From: an uncultured Solirubrobacteraceae bacterium
GTDB lineage: Bacteria > Actinomycetota > Thermoleophilia > Solirubrobacterales > Solirubrobacteraceae
Assembly (NCBI GenBank): GCA_902806175.1
Contig: CADCVQ010000020.1
Coordinates: forward strand, 1 to 35,505
Length of the DNA: 35,505 bases
Reading direction: 5' to 3'
The notes beneath the pieces are model-generated. The model had not been told where the DNA came from. It made no database searches and was given only the letters and a program-made list of their open reading frames with translations. Positions 34,356 to 35,505 of the stretch are shown here, piece by piece. Position 1 is the first letter of the stretch; each line of letters begins with the position of its first letter. The translations under genes and the position numbers were made by a program.

Positions 34356-35505
34356 ATGCGAAGGACGCTGACTGCGATCACGAGCGCGACGTGCGCAGTA
34401 CTCACCGTGATGCTTGTATGCGCCGGGTCGGCGATGGCCGGTGACTTCGCGGTCGCCGCGTGCCAGTCGGACACGGAGAACAACTCGACGACTGCGTTCG
34501 GGGAGTTCAAGACACGAGGAATGCAGTTTGACCGGGCCTGTGCCCCCAACGGAGATGGCGAGCGCGGGCTCATCACCGCCAACAAGCCGCGGCACGGCGG
34601 CGAACTTAAGTACCGCTCGCGCTCGGTCGCGACGATCAGCGCACCGCCCGGAACGGTCATCACGCACTTTCGCTGGGTTGGACACATGGGTCGCGACGAC
34701 TGTCGCTGGGGAGTCGAGCTCTTTGCCGATCTTCTGAGCGGCAAGCAGCTCACGATCAAGCGCGAGCGCAGGACCAAACGCGAACTCCGGGCCGGCCGTT
34801 GTCGTCAGCAGGCGCTGTTCAAGCCCGCCGCTACGGCGACGCGGGCAGATGCCGCGGAGTTCAACGGCGTTGCGACGCGGATCGTGCAACGCGTCATCTG
34901 CCAAGGGAAGCCGACCTGCTCGTCGCACGGCAAGAACTTCATTCGCACGCTCAAGGCTGACTGGAGGATCGCTGACGTGCGGGCGCCCAGTGTGACGATC
35001 ACCCCGGGGACGCCGCTGGCTGATGGAGCCTGGGTGAGCGGCGAGCAGCCGCTCGGATACGACGCGCACGACAACGTCGGCGTGCGAACGGCAACAGCGG
35101 TCACCACCAGCAAGAATGCAAGCTCCGATGAGCGCACGTGCGCCATGGCGACAAAGGAAGCGTTTGCGATGCCGGAACTCTGCCCGAATGGTGCTGGTCA
35201 GATCACTGTCAACACGCGTAGATCCGACGAAGGCACGCAGCAGCTCGTAGTTCGGGCACAGGACACAGCGGGCAATCTCGGAGACTCCGCACCGGTGACG
35301 GCCAGGATCGATAACTACGCGCCGCCGCAAGTGCCGGTGACAGTCGAAGGCGGCGAGCATTGGCGCAACCGCAACGACTACGCGCTGTCGTGGGTCAATC
35401 CTCCGGAGGGCGATCGCGCGCCGATCGTCGCCGCGACATACAAGCTGTGCACGGCGGCGGACGGCAACTGCAGCCAGGCGGAGCGCCCCGGAGTGGGCAT
35501 CGCGG
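34356..35505 (+). CDS. Secreted multi-domain protein, amino-terminal part (runs off the window)
   Basis: 383 residues are visible and the frame stays open to the last base. ATG 34356 follows AAAAGGGGACAACG, a good ribosome site. The signal peptide (RRTLTAITSATCAVLTVMLV, then GSAMA) cleaves near residue 29. Several Cys residues (ACQSD, RACAP, DDCRW, GRCRQ, VICQG, PTCSS) suggest disulphides. The first 200 residues look like a jelly-roll lectin-like fold. From about 210 there are Ig/fibronectin-type units (APSVTITPG, YDAHDNVGV, RAQDTAGNLGDSAPV). This type of large secreted protein is frequent in Solirubrobacterales-like genomes, with unknown function; surface or matrix binding is likely. Confidence 0.82.
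   Translation, partial: MRRTLTAITSATCAVLTVMLVCAGSAMAGDFAVAACQSDTENNSTTAFGEFKTRGMQFDRACAPNGDGERGLITANKPRHGGELKYRSRSVATISAPPGTVITHFRWVGHMGRDDCRWGVELFADLLSGKQLTIKRERRTKRELRAGRCRQQALFKPAATATRADAAEFNGVATRIVQRVICQGKPTCSSHGKNFIRTLKADWRIADVRAPSVTITPGTPLADGAWVSGEQPLGYDAHDNVGVRTATAVTTSKNASSDERTCAMATKEAFAMPELCPNGAGQITVNTRRSDEGTQQLVVRAQDTAGNLGDSAPVTARIDNYAPPQVPVTVEGGEHWRNRNDYALSWVNPPEGDRAPIVAATYKLCTAADGNCSQAERPGVGIA

Overview
The window is very GC-rich, with tightly packed genes whose third codon positions are almost all G or C. The order dnaK-grpE-dnaJ-hspR (27911-32021) is the classic actinobacterial heat-shock operon. Secreted beta-propeller, RTX-like and glycoside-hydrolase-like proteins, together with Arg/Ala-rich proteins, suggest a soil actinobacterium of the Thermoleophilia/Solirubrobacterales kind. 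That placement is inferred from gene style, not from a marker gene. I see no rRNA, tRNA, CRISPR array or intact insertion sequence.

Layout. (1) 1-6250, exported proteins: the end of one Ala/Pro-rich protein; a Gly-rich secreted protein preceded by what looks like a cyclic-di-GMP-I (GEMM) riboswitch; a GNAT acetyltransferase; a six-bladed TolB-like propeller; an RTX calcium-binding-repeat protein; and a clan-A-like glycoside hydrolase. (2) 6332-22308, a surface-polysaccharide locus: a 1016-residue fusion of a WecA-type initiating transferase with an O-antigen-ligase-type protein and TPRs; a small surface protein; two sugar-nucleotide epimerases; two GT4 glycosyltransferases; an AsnB-type amidotransferase; three methyltransferases; a Wzx-type flippase; a Wzy-like polymerase; and a lipoprotein. 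A second paralogous glycoside hydrolase (22493-23650) closes the locus, so the two hydrolases bracket it. (3) 23732-27733, an accessory patch of toxin-antitoxin and passenger genes: AbrB-VapC, a 5'-truncated PIN relic, Uma2, a pRiA4b ORF-3-like gene, a Uma2 3'-end relic, and two Phd-VapC pairs. (4) 27911-32021, the chaperone operon. (5) 32071-33930, a GAF-GGDEF-EAL protein with a degenerate GGDEF site. (6) 33931-34355, a long leader with strong hairpins, then a secreted protein that runs off the window.

How it fits together (inference). The fusion protein and the transferases would build a lipid-linked repeat unit that is amidated and methylated. The flippase would export it, and the two polymerase/ligase-type membrane proteins would polymerise or transfer it; the bracketing hydrolases could trim it. 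Cyclic-di-GMP may be sensed by the riboswitch and degraded by the EAL protein, which would link surface-matrix expression to this second messenger. The best candidates for something undescribed are the initiating-transferase/ligase fusion and the riboswitch-controlled Gly-rich surface protein.
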